Shown here in pieces: positions 1 to 11,040 of a stretch of 64,000 nucleotides of DNA (positions are counted from its first letter, which is position 1; the number at the start of each line of letters is the position of its first letter). The notes under the pieces are model-generated. The model searched no databases and was not told the origin of the DNA. It worked only from the letters and a program-made list of their open reading frames with translations. The translations under genes and the position numbers were made by a program. The stretch comes from Trematomus loennbergii (lineage: Eukaryota; Chordata; Actinopteri; Perciformes; Nototheniidae): positions 82,001 to 146,000 of the forward strand of contig JAAOOA010000608.1 of NCBI GenBank assembly GCA_012861695.1, read 5' to 3'.

Positions 1-499
1 TCGGTTAAAATAAGTGCTTCAACATAGTTAACATTGCAGGAAAGTTGATTGTCAAGTCCCAAAACAAACCATGCAATATATTAAATGTTAAGTACTTTGT
101 CAGGCTTAGGCTGGTGCCCCATGGGAACGAAAACGGGTTGTATCCGCATATTTCTCTTGCGTATAGCCCTTTTTGCCACACGAGGCCGTAACGAAACGAT
201 AGAAACGGACCCCGCAAACGGCAACGGGTCCCAAGGTGGATAGATCTGGGAACGGAGCGCTCTGGGGGTCCAACGGCTCCGTGTGATCGCCTCTATACAA
301 TCATTTTGTGATAATGATGACGCAATAGCCCCGCCTCCCCCACCTCTGCTGCTCACCCCCGCAAAAGTAAACTGCACACTGAATTCAGATTATTTATCTT
401 TATCTCGATATGGACATAAACGCGAGTGAAGTCTAATCTGACAGGACGGAGACACGCAGCTCCTCCCGCTGCATCACAGCAAAATAGCAAAACACACAC
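1..499. other. No gene recognised; left edge of window
   Basis: Mixed-composition DNA with only short, overlapping open frames in several registers and no recognisable domain. GC is higher at about 110-360 than in its surroundings. I see no convincing splice sites, RNA gene or terminal repeat. It may be the rest of the degraded element whose tail is at 500-720, but this is not shown. Confidence 0.3.
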
Positions 500-720
500 T
501 TCAAGTCAGATCATCACCCTTAGATATTTTAATCAGCCTACCTCTCAAACTACCTAAACTAGTTATAAATATGTTTATTTTTTACTGTCGGCCGGGTCAC
601 TCATTACTTGATCAGCTGCTGCATGAGACAGACACTGACGCTGTCAGAAGAGAGGAAAAGAGACAGGCTCCATGTATTTTATTATTATATAGAGTCGTTA
701 TTCATTTGTTTTAAAGCTTA
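500..720 (+). repeat. Fragment shared with interior of the hAT element at 28594-29577
   Basis: The stretch from about 540 to 700 matches 29220-29370 in the same orientation. Both read 'aactagttata', then 'atgtttatt', 'tttactgtcg' and 'gggtcactcatt', then a run ending 'gagaggctcc' or 'gacaggctcc'. The second copy lies inside a hAT element with target-site duplications, so this one is probably a degraded relative of that element. No terminal repeats are visible here. Confidence 0.5.
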
Positions 721-1869
721 ATAAATCACAAAGAAGACCTTTGACCAGCACTTTTATAATTTTGTCCGGAAGATTTAAACTTTAACACACGTTGACCGCG
801 AAAACTCTGCCCGGTTCCCTCGGCCCCCACCACGGAGAATAAACAGAAGGGCAACCATGCTTCTTCGCTGCTTTTTGTGGAGGAAGTTACAGCGCCACAT
901 ACAGGCTCGGCATATGTACTGCAGCTTTTTCTAGCGGTTGGAGCTAAACGGAGCTGTCTCGTGTGAACAGACACTATCCGGTGTATATTGCGTGTGGACG
1001 GAAGCTTTTTTGCGATTGCGATTTCGTTAATCCTATGCACCTTAATATAGATACCCCAAAGCTTTTTGCTTACATGTATTTAAAAGAAGACCTTAACCTA
1101 AAGTATTATTTAATGTTTAAATAAAGCCTAATTAGTTTGTCTGTTTTGCACATCCTCCTATTAATATCTTTGTACATCCGGCACTAAACTGTTTTATTCT
1201 AGATACCATTTACAGTATCTTCTTGATATTTTTCTATTCTATATTTCTATCATTGACCTTCTACTTTCCTCCTATTTGTATATACTCTTAATATTTAAAT
1301 GTTTTCATAAAATATAACACTTTCAAAAGTGCTTTACAAAATGAAAGACATTAAGAAAAAGGCGTTTTAAACAGTCATTAAAAAGCAACACAATCTACCT
1401 GCATTGCAATTACTCTGAACGTGTAAAACGTGCTTTACCCAGTAGGAGGTGCGGGTTAAAAGCTGTCAAGTTTACAGTGTTAACAAAATAAAATATACTG
1501 CTGTTTCTGGTTTAGTTTACGACGGATATATTTTGTTATTGTTTTGATATTTGTAACACAAAAGCGATGGAAAAAACCCACAGCACACAGAAAAGATGGT
1601 CTTAACATGACCCAGCGGTCTAGTAGTTAATAAAAAACAATAATATCAAAACAAACTACTACTAACTTTATTGTGAAATTAAAACCGAACGTTAAAAGAA
1701 TAGTTTCCGGTCTATTCTGAGCCCGATCTCTGTAGATAAATAAAGAACTACGACAGATGTGTAATATTTAATGCAGCCGAACCATTCATTACAACTTTCA
1801 AAGAGTAAAGCAAGCACTGCTGAATAAAGTATGATTTTATCTTTTACGAAACGTTTTTTTTCATATGGA
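721..1869. other. AT-rich stretch without recognisable gene
   Basis: About 1.1 kb. The first 300 bases are moderately GC-rich and the rest AT-rich. There are only short open frames with no domain, no clear splice pattern and no recognisable element ends. Confidence 0.4.
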
Positions 1870-2420
1870 ATGCAGTTGGAGGTCAACCAATCACAGAGCT
1901 TGAAAACTAATCACGGGGTTTGTCAAACAAAGCACATGGTGTAGTCCTAAATGATAGCTGGGGATTCTGGGTAGTGTAGTGTCTTCTGCCATCCTAAACT
2001 CCGAAAAAACATTTGTTTCTCCGAATCGAAGGGGAAAAATACAAAAGCATTGTCCACAATTTAAACCAATCAATGTTGTGTAATTAACAAGGATAATCTG
2101 GTGTTTTTGAGTTGATGAGTAGTGCAGATATCACTGTAAAATCAATCGACAGTAAGGAGAATAGTTACTTCCGGGTGTAAAATCCTCCGTTATCCAATGG
2201 GAATGGACGCTCACATTGCCTTTAAATGCCGCCGACATGGACCGATGCAGTGCTTCCCTGAGCGTCAAATACCGCCGCCGATGGGAATACATTGCAATCA
2301 GTTGAAAGGTCTTTGCTTCCGTTTATGAAGCTGAAGGAGCCTCGGCGCATCCCAACTGCACGCCATGGGACCCTGACCAAGCGTCGCTCCTGGACGTTTA
2401 GGAAGTGAGAGTGTGTTGAG
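1870..2420 (-). repeat. Interspersed repeat, inverted copy of 17140-17660
   Basis: Read on the minus strand, this segment follows 17140-17660 almost throughout. Shared landmarks are 'caacacactctcact', 'gagcgacgcttggtcag', 'ttgcaatgtattcccatcgg', 'cattcccattggataacgg', 'acaatgcttttg' and 'aagctctgtgattgg'. Its boundary at about 2420 falls exactly where homology to the AAAGG-ended element (see 26440-27890) begins, so it looks inserted into or recombined with that element. The superfamily is unknown. Confidence 0.7.
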
Positions 2421-3177
2421 TAAAACTCTAACACAGAAAATACCTGTCTATGCTGCCCCAGAACGCCTCGTTGGGGATTTCTCTTTTTCCATTGTTTACT
2501 TCTTGGGTATAGTGACGTATTTCGAGACAGCGAGACACCGCGGAACTCAGCCTGGGCACACACACAAACTCCCAGCCAGGCTGCGGGTGTGTGTGTGTTT
2601 CGGGCTGGGTTTCGCTGTGTCTCGCTGTCTCGCAGACGGCTACTGGGCTCACAGGGAGGGGGGGCAGGAGCTCCAACAAGCCGTGTAGGACAGAGAGTGA
2701 ATACACATACTATACAGAGATGCTGTATGAGAAACCAATGTGAGTTTGGAACATTGCACAATATACATTTATTTTAGTATACCTCAACAATGGAATTATG
2801 ATCAGTAGAAATGGCCATGACATGGGACCTTTAGAATACCAAACAGATCACCCATTGTAGCCATGCCTCATACTGCTCAAACCCCTCTTTTGCAGCCCTG
2901 TTAGAGAAACGCAGATTTTGGATCCTTAGCTTGAAAAAAAAAAAAGGAAGAGGCCTGATAATGCCTGATCAGAATTCTACCGGAGATAAAGTTACATTCT
3001 GCTGTGATAAAACGCCATCCTGTTCTAAACCACATCAAGGATTATTTCTGAAACAGTATGGAGCTCAAATGCTTTTTCTCTTGCGGGTTTACCACAAGGT
3101 GAGTTCCTTTTTTTATTTCCTACACATGTTTTGTATAAAAAACATCAAAAAGTGAATTTTGCATGATAGGTCCCCTT
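2421..3177. mobile_element. DNA transposon copy with AAAGG...CCTTT ends (right part)
   Basis: The segment 2421-2450 ('taaaactctaacacag') matches 26552-26580 inside a second copy. The right end reads 'gcatgataggtcccctttaa', the inverted counterpart of the left end of the second copy ('aaagggcccatgtcatgc'). A third end is at about 30632. These AAAGG(N)CCC ends resemble teleost elements that encode THAP-like accessory proteins, but the superfamily cannot be fixed by eye. The left end is replaced by the repeat at 1870-2420. Confidence 0.5.
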
Positions 3178-3210
3178 TAAATAATTTTGACTCAGTTCTG
3201 TTAAACTCAC

Positions 3211-3270
3211 ATTCAGGTCGCAGTATTTCATTGCTGCTGCTCCGCTTCACAGGTTGCAAATCTTCTGACA
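3211..3270 (-). CDS. Candidate coding exon of an unidentified minus-strand gene
   Basis: On the minus strand an acceptor (ttattttag) precedes 60 nt, followed by a donor (gtgagt). Entering in phase 1, it reads VSEDLQPVKRSSSNEILR without a stop and leaves in phase 1. The preceding candidate exon (3450-3468) ends in phase 1, so the two join cleanly. I do not recognise the protein. The downstream exon is not visible because the transposon at 2421-3177 follows. It could also be a captured gene piece in a repeat, because the neighbouring start exon is present twice in the window. Confidence 0.35.
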
Positions 3271-3339
3271 CTAAAATAAAGCAGAACATTCACAACATAT
3301 TTCATGAATACTTGAGGAAGGATTAGTTGTTCTTTTTAA

Positions 3340-3720
3340 ATGACTTATGTTGTGTAATAAATAAACAGCAGATTCACAGAAATGTTAATATAGTACAAAG
3401 GTTATAATTCTTTATATTAATGATCCACAATAATAAATTCTGAACTCACCTGTTGATGCTGTCGCCATAATGTCACTGCAGGATAAATCTACTTCAGCTG
3501 GAAACCAAATGCTTGGTTAAAGAACCTAGGGAGAGGATATGTAAATGTGTCAGACTCTCAGTTCATAATAGAAATAAAGTTTACTCATAGTCTACTCTTT
3601 GTATATAAAGTTTGAAAATAGGTTTGCTGTTAATAAAATAAACAAAACATGTAGGTTTCATGATGAGTTTGTTTTAAAAAAGATGGGGATAGTGGTACAA
3701 ATTTAACGTGTTACTAAGGG
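3340..3720 (-). repeat. Repeat unit carrying a start exon; duplicated at 28497-28593 and 29586-29700
   Basis: About 200 bases ('gctgtcgccataatgtcactgca', 'ggttaaagaacctaggg' on the + strand) recur around the hAT element at 28594-29577. This copy is uninterrupted and therefore represents the empty insertion site of that hAT element. It may be a segmental duplication of a gene 5' region or a transposon that captured one. Confidence 0.65.
3450..3468 (-). CDS. Candidate first coding exon (MATAST)
   Basis: Minus-strand ATG at 3468 reads six codons (MATAST) plus one base to a consensus donor (gtgagt). The identical arrangement is kept in the second copy near 29600, where the downstream exon is missing. 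A further minus-strand exon-like piece, 4329-4362, also ends in phase 1 before gtgagt and could be an alternative start. Conservation of ATG, frame and donor between copies is the evidence; the function is unknown. Confidence 0.35.
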
Positions 3721-4032
3721 TGGAAAAACCTGCAACTGATCATGTTTTATAGCTGTTGTAATGCTTATCAAAAAATGTTTAGCTACCTTGTTGACCTTCA
3801 GTCTGAACTTCAGACTCCAATCTTATCATGTATAGTTATAGAACAATAAAACACATGAATACGTTTCTCAGTACCAGTACATTTCATGGTCGCCCCAAAA
3901 TATATTTTTGATTCATTGCAAAAATGAATATATTGCTTTAAGCTCTGCTGTATTAATGTGGTGACTTTACAAACAGTGATTCTGCAGCAGCTAATCACCT
4001 GAGTAGTACATGTACCTGAGGTTAGTAACAGT

Positions 4033-4232
4033 CATTACATTACATTACATGTCATTTGTTAGACACTTTTATCCAAAGCAAAGCGACTTACACACATTCA
4101 ATACTGTGGAAAATCCCCACAGGAGCAATTTGGGTGAAGTGGCCAGGTATACAACGACATGCTGAAAGTGGGGATGGAACCAGTGCTCCCTGATCAGAAG
4201 ATCAACGCACTAAACAACTGAGCCTCCCCTAC
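4033..4232 (-). mobile_element. tRNA-derived SINE, minus strand
   Basis: Read on the minus strand, the segment has the body seen at 62231-62412: 'cacttcacccaaattgctcc', 'gtggggat', then the tail 'aagtcgctttg' and a run of 'atgta' repeats. The tRNA-like head is more diverged, probably because the sequence between the A and B boxes has decayed. The (TGTAA)n tail is at 4033-4050 on the + strand ('cattacattacat'). Confidence 0.75.
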
Positions 4233-4328
4233 TCTTTACTCAACCAACTAAGAATAACTTCTTTCATACAATGATACACTTTAGTTGTTTTAGTTAATTC
4301 AATTAATATTTCAGGTGTGTCTACTCAC

Positions 4329-4362
4329 CAGGTGAGATCCTCTTTGCTTCCAACCGTGACAT
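4329..4362 (-). CDS. Candidate upstream exon (MSRLEAKRISP)
   Basis: Minus-strand ATG at 4362 gives eleven codons, MSRLEAKRISP plus one base, to a gtgagt donor. Phase 1 at the donor equals that of the 3450-3468 exon, so either could join 3211-3270. No homology is recognised. This is a weak prediction because it is very short. Confidence 0.25.
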
Positions 4363-4429
4363 GTCAAACTCTGCAATGAAGCCGAACTTGAGACGACCTT
4401 TGCTCTCAGACTGAGCTGAGCACGTCATA

Positions 4430-5452
4430 AACGTCTCTCCGCTTAGTTAATATTTAACAATCACAGTTTTATATAATTATACTATACTTTCTGCTGGAGG
4501 TATAAAATATGATAACAGATAACAATTCTATGTGTAGCACCTCTAGCCCTTTCTCACACCAAGAACAGAGGCACTAACATCTATAGGTCTGAATAGTGGT
4601 ATGTGGTGAATAACTCTGGGAAGAGTTACATTTAGTTGAACATTTTAACATTTGATTGCAGAAACATACATCAACATTCACATTAAATTGTGACCACAAT
4701 GTGAAAATAAATGTAAAATAGAAAATAGAGAACTTTAACATACAAATAAAAGTCTCCTTACTATCATAAATCTTATAAACATCTTTAGTTAGCATGTGTC
4801 ACAATTTAAACAGTATCTAAAGCATATTCAATTGATAATGAAATGATTTACTCTAATCACCATATGTATTTTAACTAGTGATAAATAGCTTATATTTTCA
4901 GAGAACACATCCTATATTCAAGCAGAGATAAATTAGTTATATAATGCATGCTTTTAACAACCATTTGAACTGTTTTTAACCACTTTTTAACAGTTATTCT
5001 TAACCATGAACATGAAAACGCATTTTAGTCAGCATGAGTCAGCATGTAGCTGCACTACAGCTTATGAAAGTAATACAATTGCTCTGATTGGTCTTTAGAG
5101 GATAAAGATATTCTCCTCAAAAAACTGACCTGATATTAAATGCCAATATTATTATCCACTTTCATTGAGTTCAATATTTATTCCAATTTCAGTCCTGATC
5201 ATAACTTCCAAATACTCTTTAAATGCCAGTCTGTGTACATAATATTTAAAATCATAAAATCTCTTGTATATATATTTTTTTGTGAATTGTCAAATTAAAA
5301 AAATACTCCCACTTTAAAGGACATAAATTCCCCAAGTAATGGAATAATGTCAGAGTTTTGACATTTTTCCAGAAATAGGAAAAAAGTCAAATTGTGACTT
5401 TTTATCAAAATTGTGACTTTTTATCAAAACTCTGTTACAAAAAATGTTGTTC
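4430..5452. other. AT-rich spacer, no gene seen
   Basis: There is no coding pattern or element end. A short 18-19-bp duplication occurs at about 5393-5428 ('ttgtgactttttatcaaa' twice). Confidence 0.4.
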
Positions 5453-6548
5453 AATCTCTAATTTCATTTCATTTTATTTCAAACCTTTATTTAACCAGAT
5501 TGGTCCCATTGAGATCATAGATCTCTTTTTCAAGGGAGACCTGCAGCATATAGGTTCCACATGAAACATAAAACAATAAAGGACATCATACATTATATTT
5601 ACAGGATACATTTACATAGTTATAGACAATTACAAGTACCCATAGTATCAACGAGCATTTCATTTAGCCTAGCTTTAAAAACATGCAGAGGAATGAGATT
5701 GCTCAGTTTCAATTCTTGCTGAAGATTGTTCCAAGCAAGTGGAGCTGCGCACATAAAAGCTGTCTTACCTAAGACAGTCCTTGCTCTTGGCACATCTAAC
5801 ATACTACATCATGCGATCTCAGACAATAGCTGCTTGCAACTCTCTGTGTTATCAGAGAGCAGATATAATACGGGAGTTTACCCAACAAAGCTTTATAAAT
5901 AAACGTGTACCAATGACTGAGCCTCCGTACAGTAAGTGATGGCAAACCTGCCTTGGCTTACAGGGTACAGTGATGTGTAAGTGCTTTACAATTTGTGACA
6001 AATCTCAGTGCGCTGTGATAGGCGGCATCTAACCTTTCCAGGCAATGGGCAGGTGCATTCATATACAACAAATCACCATAGTCCAGCACAGGTAAAAAGG
6101 TCACAGTGACTAGCCTTTTCCTGGCTTCAAGTGAGAAACAGGACTTGTTTCTGAAAAAGAAACCTAGTCTAACCCTCAGCTTTTTAAGCAGGTTATTGAC
6201 ATGAAGTTTAAAAGTAAGACAATCATCAATCCAGATACCTAGGTATTTATAACAGGCAACCACTTCTAGTACTTGTCCTTGCATAGTAACAATGTCTAAA
6301 ACAGGCTCTGGTGTCTTTTTATCTTTGAAAAAAGCATTACCTTGGTTTTATCAACATTTAAAAGAAGCTTAAGTTCAGAGAGCTGAGTCTGAATAATGTT
6401 AAAACAGCCTGTAATTTAACAACAGCCACCTTAATCGAGGGACCTGCACAATACATCACGGTATCATCCGCATAAAAATGTAAAGTAGCTTCATCCACAT
6501 TTTCACCTAAACTGTTGATATAGATGGAGAATAAAAGTGGACCTAAAA
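5453..6548 (-). mobile_element. LINE, 3' part (minus strand), split by the DIRS element
   Basis: The 3' end of a non-LTR retrotransposon. Minus-strand frames give a reverse-transcriptase C-terminal region: YKYLGIWID, then a run containing LEARKRLV and FLPVLDYGDLLY, then RTVLGKTAF...APLAWNNLQ. The 3' terminus (about 5453-5560) has the Pol II-like tail 'taaataaaggtttgaaat' on the minus strand. The upstream part continues at 11958, on the far side of the DIRS insertion, and the RT VPQGS/LGPLLFS block is cut exactly at the junction. Frames are broken, so this is a pseudogene. The clade is uncertain within the CR1/L2/I-like group. Confidence 0.85.
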
Positions 6549-6726
6549 CGATAGTTACGGCTGTAACTACGGTTCTATGAGTCCCGGATGACCGCCAGAG
6601 GCGGTGCTTTTAGCACTGGATATGTCCATCGTGCGCATGCGCAGTACGAGTACCAATATCAACAAAGTCACCTGTGACCCACGTGACACCGGCTATATCA
6701 GCCGGTGTCATCAGAGGATCTGTTCC
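6549..6726. repeat. DIRS left inverted terminal repeat with extension
   Basis: The inner part from 'gaccgccagaggcggtgc' to 'gaggatctgttcc' is the inverse of 11812-11935. The outer part carries an extra segment ('cgatagttacggctgtaact') that the other end lacks. Such an end extension is known in DIRS elements. Confidence 0.85.
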
Positions 6727-6770
6727 CAGAATCTTCTCACGAGCACACAAGAGTTCTGAGTGACAGGAAA

Positions 6771-6873
6771 CTCTGGCGGTCATCCGGGACTCATAGAACC
6801 GTAGTTACAGCCGTAACTATCGTTCTATTTCGTCCCTACTGACCGCCAGAGGCGGTGCTTTTAGCACTGGATG
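6771..6873. repeat. DIRS internal complementary region (ICR)
   Basis: Bases 6771-6822 are the exact reverse complement of the left end (6549-6600). Bases 6823-6873 are the exact reverse complement of the right end (from about 11907 to 11957). The two meet head to tail as they would in a circular replication intermediate. This is the defining structural feature of DIRS elements. The match is perfect by eye over about 103 bases. Confidence 0.9.
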
Positions 6874-6915
6874 ACTTATACCAACCATGTCATGAAGAAT
6901 CCAAGCCCTGGCTCA

Positions 6916-7900
6916 CTACTGGAAGCAGCGGAGCTCGGCAAAAGGACCACGCCCAAAGAATGGGAGTGGCGACATTAACCCGATAACTGGAGAATGTGCC
7001 AGAAGACGCCCGCGACGCCGCGGCGCAGATGGTCTCCAGGGGCGCCCCCCTCGGGGCAGCTCTCTAGAAGGGACTGCCGTCTGGGCAACAGTGTACCTGC
7101 TGTCCCAAGTGACCTGCTGTCCCATTTTCTTGCCCCTCAGTTGGGGTAGAAAGTACGTGAGTGCAAGCTGCACAGCCCGAAGCTCTAGTACGTTGACATG
7201 GCGTGCACTCCTGGGCAGACCACTGACCCTGAGCGGTCCTGCCCTGCCGCACTGCACCCCACCCTAAGAGACATGCACCTATGGTGACGGTCTCCTGGCG
7301 GGATGGGATGGCGCCCATGGGCACGCCCATCAGGAGATAGACCCTGCCCCTCCAGCGTGACAGAGAGTGGAGACAACGCTGCAACGCTCTGACTTTCCTG
7401 TGCCTGTGCCACTTGGCATCCAAGAGAAGGCTGATCAGCCACATCTGCATGGGGCACAACGACAGCGGGCCTAAGGGCCCAACGGCTGAGGCAGCCGTCA
7501 GTCTGCCCAAGGGCCGGAGGAACTGAATATCAGGCACCCTCTTGCCCGGCCCGCGAGGAAGTAGGCATCCCTAAAGTCCACGGTTGCGAACCACTCCCCT
7601 GTGCATGTGCTGCGGTCAGCATATGGAATGGCAGCACCTCCAGGAATCTGTCGATTCCTCTGAGGTCCAAGAGCAGGTGAAATCCGCCGACTTTCTTGGC
7701 CACGAGAAAGTACGCAGAGTAGAACCCCCTGGGCTAAGCAGAGGGTCTACTGGCTCGATTGCCTCCTTGGGCAGAAGGACGGACAACTCTTGGGCTAGAG
7801 CTAGGGCATCTGCCGGATCGCTGACGACTGTCATTTTGGCCCGGCCGAAGGCTAGGGGCCGGAACTGCGGTTCGTACCCCTGGGTTAAGGTGAAAACCAC
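6916..7900 (-). pseudogene. DIRS reverse transcriptase / RNase H remnant
   Basis: Minus-strand frames give, in order, a pre-RT block (FGRAKMTVVSDPADALALAQ, then SVLLPKEAIEPVDPL near 7720-7860), an RT start (SADFTC...LTAAS region with a large internal deletion near 7460-7620), a connection segment (PMQMWLISLLLDAKWHRHRK near 7400-7450), and an RNase H-like block (HVNVLELRAVQLALTYFLPQLRGK near 7130-7200). These match the domain order of DIRS Pol. The catalytic YLDD region is not found, and several frameshifts break the frame. Context inside the inverted repeats supports the call. Confidence 0.8.
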
Positions 7901-8362
7901 CCAAGGGCCGGAAGTACAGACAGCCCAGTAGCTGAGCTGCTGCTGGGGGGAGGCCGGTAAGGCTCTGAGGCACGAGGCCGCCTAGAAGGCCGGCAGCCGG
8001 GGGCACAACGGATGAGTGGGCCGCTGGGACCTGCGCAGACCACCACTGTAAGCTGGTGGCTGAGTGCGGCTGCTAGAGGGGCCCCTGGGCCTGCTGGGAG
8101 TGGGCACAGGCCTATAAAGACCCGAGAGCTGCTGCCTGGTCTGCCTAGCTTGGGCAGCACGCTCCAATGCCTACAGGGCAGCTGCCCCAAACAGCTCCCC
8201 TGACTCGACTGGCACACTACGGAGGACATGTCTCCGACAGTGGTGACTAAGCAGGCCAAACCTGGCGACGAGTCTGCACCAAAAGGACATGACTCGTCCC
8301 AATTCCCTAGCATTAGGGCAAAGGCTTGCAGTGATGCATCACTGAGGCCCAGCAAAGAAGGC

Positions 8363-9098
8363 TCAGCCGGAGCCTGCTGCAGAGAGGTAGAGACAGCCAG
8401 TATCAGATGGGAGAGGGAGTTCCCGTGCCGCTGTGTCGTAGGCCTTACAGAGCAGCTCGTTTGTGACCCTGCACTGAGGAGGGCGCCTGGCATCCGGGGC
8501 CAGAATCGGGGAGGCGATGGCAGGCTCAATGGATGGCAAGCGACCCAGCCCCACCCTCGCCGGATCCTGCATGGCAGCAGAGTGGGAGAGGGCCCTGGTG
8601 TGTCTCTAGCATGCATGGAGCTCCCTCAGGTACTCCTCTAAAGGAGGAACAGTGGGAATGAAAGGGGCAGGGTTATGCCTGAAGAAGGCGCTAGCCTGGG
8701 TCGGCCTGCGGAACCTGAAGCTGCAAGCGTACCAGGGCCGCACGAATAATGGCCGCCATGGAGCCGTCCTCCGTGCCCTGCAAAGAGCTCTGAGCAGAGG
8801 AGTGGGGAGCCTCTTCGGGGGTGAGCGGGGCCCCGCCCCCCCCTTTTCAAGAAGAGGTTCAGCCGGAGCCGCTAGCGACATGGCATCCTCAAGCAGAGGT
8901 GGCAACCGAAGGCGGGCCAGGCGGCAAGCTAGTAGCCCCCACACCGGCCCCTGGCTGAAGGGCCAACAGGAGCGGCTTTGTCTGCTCCATGATGGCAGCT
9001 AACCGATCCACCTTAGGGGACAGCCCACATGAATGAGCCATTCTGTGGGTAGCCAGATGCAGCGTAGCCGGGAGCGGGTGCGGGAACACAGCCTGCAC
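8363..9098 (-). pseudogene. DIRS gag-like remnant
   Basis: Minus-strand segments such as KVDRLAAIMEQTKPLL (near 9000) and RVTNELLCKAYDTAARE (near 8430-8480) lie upstream of the RT remnant, where DIRS gag is expected. The frame changes several times. The gag assignment rests mainly on position and a weak recollection of DIRS gag sequence. Confidence 0.55.
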
Positions 9099-9119
9099 CA
9101 GCTACCTGTTTAACGGAAA

Positions 9120-10430
9120 GAGTAGAGCGGTGCTGCTACTCGCCGAACAGAAAGAGGGATGTAATTACACCCACGTTACCGGCAGAGGGCGAGAGCGCTG
9201 CCTTCGCCTAGCTGGATTAATAAACAAGGCAGTCTAGCGTCTACCAGGAGCGGGGGCGAGAACACTGCCTTCACTGGTTAAGTTCGAGACGAATGCCAGA
9301 TGCAGCGTAACCGGGAGCGGGTGCGGGAACACCGCCTTCACCAGCTACCTGCTGAACCGAAAGAGTAGAGCAATGCTCCTACTCGCCGAATACAAAGAGG
9401 GATGTAACTACACCCACGTTACCAGCAGAGGGAGCGGGAGCGAGAGCACTGCCTTCACCTAGCTGGATTAACGAACAAGGCAGTTTTAGCGTCTACCAGG
9501 AGCGGGGGCGAGAGCACTGCCTTCACTGGTTAAGTTTGAGACGAATGCCAGATGCAGCGTAACCGGGAGCGGGGTGCGAGAACACAGCCTTCACCAGTTA
9601 CCTGCTGAACGGAAAGAGTAGAGCCATGCTCCTACTCGCCGAACACGAGAGGGGTGTAATGTCCTACACCCACGTTACTAGCAGAGGGAGCGGGGAGCGA
9701 GAGCACTGCCTTCACCTAGCTGAGTAAATGAAAGTGCAAGGCTACTAGCAGAGGGAGCGGGGAGCGAGAGCACTGCCTTCACCTAGCCGAGTAAACGAAG
9801 CACGGAGCTACCAGCAGAGGGAGCGGGAGCGAGAGCACTGCCTTCACCTAGCTGGATTAAATAAAGAAGTTCAACAGGACAGCTTAGCCGGGCGGCTGCT
9901 GCTAGAATCAAGTACACGTCTACCAGGAGCGGGGGCGAGAACACTGCCTTCACTGGTTGAGTCAGAGACAAATGCCAGATGCAGCGTAACCGGGAGGGCG
10001 GTGCGGTAACACAGCCTTCACCGGCTACCTGCTGAACGGAAAGAGTAGAGCACTGCTCCTACTCGCCGAACACAGAGGGGGATGTGAATGACCTACACCC
10101 ACGCTACTAGCAGAGGGAGCGGGAGCGAGAGCACTGCCTACACCTGGCTAGATTAAACGAAGAAGCTTAACAGGGCAGCTTAGCCAGGCAGCTGCTGCTA
10201 AGAATCAAGCAGCACGCCGAACACGCCAGATGTTAGCCAAGTGGCCGCTGCTAATAGCCAGAGTGATACGTTACAGGGCAACGTTACCGGGAGCGGGAGC
10301 GAGAGCACTGCCTTCACCAGCTGAGTTAAATAATGAAGCTAAACGGTCCATGCAAGGTGTTAGTCAAGCGGCTGCTGCTAACAATCAAGCGAAATCAAGT
10401 CAAAAAACACAATGTTTAAGACCAGATAAC
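9120..10430. repeat. Complex tandem repeat array inside the DIRS element
   Basis: About nine irregular units of 90-250 bases. Each contains 'gagcggg.gcgagagcactgccttcac', preceded by 'taccagcagaggga' or 'accgggagcgg' and followed by 'tagctggattaa' or 'agctacctgctgaacggaaa'. Two unit types alternate, so the array grew by higher-order duplication. Open frames across it are by-products. Confidence 0.8.
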
Positions 10431-10439
10431 TAGCTTCCA

Positions 10440-11040
10440 AAGAAGAGAACAGCACAGAGCTGTAGTTACAGTAGTAACCATGGCCAGCCTACACGGCCTA
10501 GAACCGTAGTTACAGTAGTAACTATGGACAGTACTTGCACGGCTTAGAACCGTAGTTACAGTAGTAACTATGGCCAGTACTTACGCGGCTTAGACCCGTA
10601 GTTACAGTAGTAACTATGGCCAGTATTTACGCGGCGTAGAACCGTAGTTACAGTAGTAACCATGGCCAGTACCTACGCGGCTTAGAACCGTAGTTACAGT
10701 AGTAACTATGGCCAGTACTTACGCGGCTTAGAACCGTAGTTACAGTAGTAACTATGGCCAGTACTTACGCGGCTTAGAACCGTAGTTACAGTAGTAACTA
10801 TGGCCAGTATTTACACGGCGTAGACCCGTAGTTACAGTAGTAACTATGGCCAGTACTTACGCGGCTTAGAACCGTAGTTACAGTAGTAACTATGGCCAGT
10901 ACTTACGCGGCTTAGAACCGTAGTTACAGTAGTAACTACGGCCAGTATTTACAAGGCGTAGACCGTAGTTACAGTAGTAACTATGGCCAATACTTAAACG
11001 GCTTAGAACCGTAGCTACAGTAGTAACTATGGCAAAAGTA
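10440..11040. repeat. About 44-bp tandem array with an ITR-like hairpin core
   Basis: About thirteen units of consensus 'ccgtagttacagtagtaact' followed by 'atggccagtacttacgcgg' and 'cttagaa'. Each unit carries the hairpin agttac-agta-gtaact. The extreme left end of the DIRS element carries the same stem (agttac-ggct-gtaact), so the array appears to be an amplified terminal or ICR sequence. A further two isolated units occur at 11228-11300. Confidence 0.85.

Noticed and set aside
2222..2761. 179-codon minus-strand frame
   Set aside because: It spans the junction of two unrelated repeats (1870-2420 and 2421-3177), so it cannot be one gene.
7885..8616. 243-codon minus-strand frame
   Set aside because: It is in a different frame from the recognisable gag and RT peptides of the DIRS element and has no domain; it is open because the region is GC-rich.
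10440..11040. CRISPR-like regular spacing
   Set aside because: The whole 44-bp unit is conserved, there are no unique spacers, and the context is an animal DIRS element.
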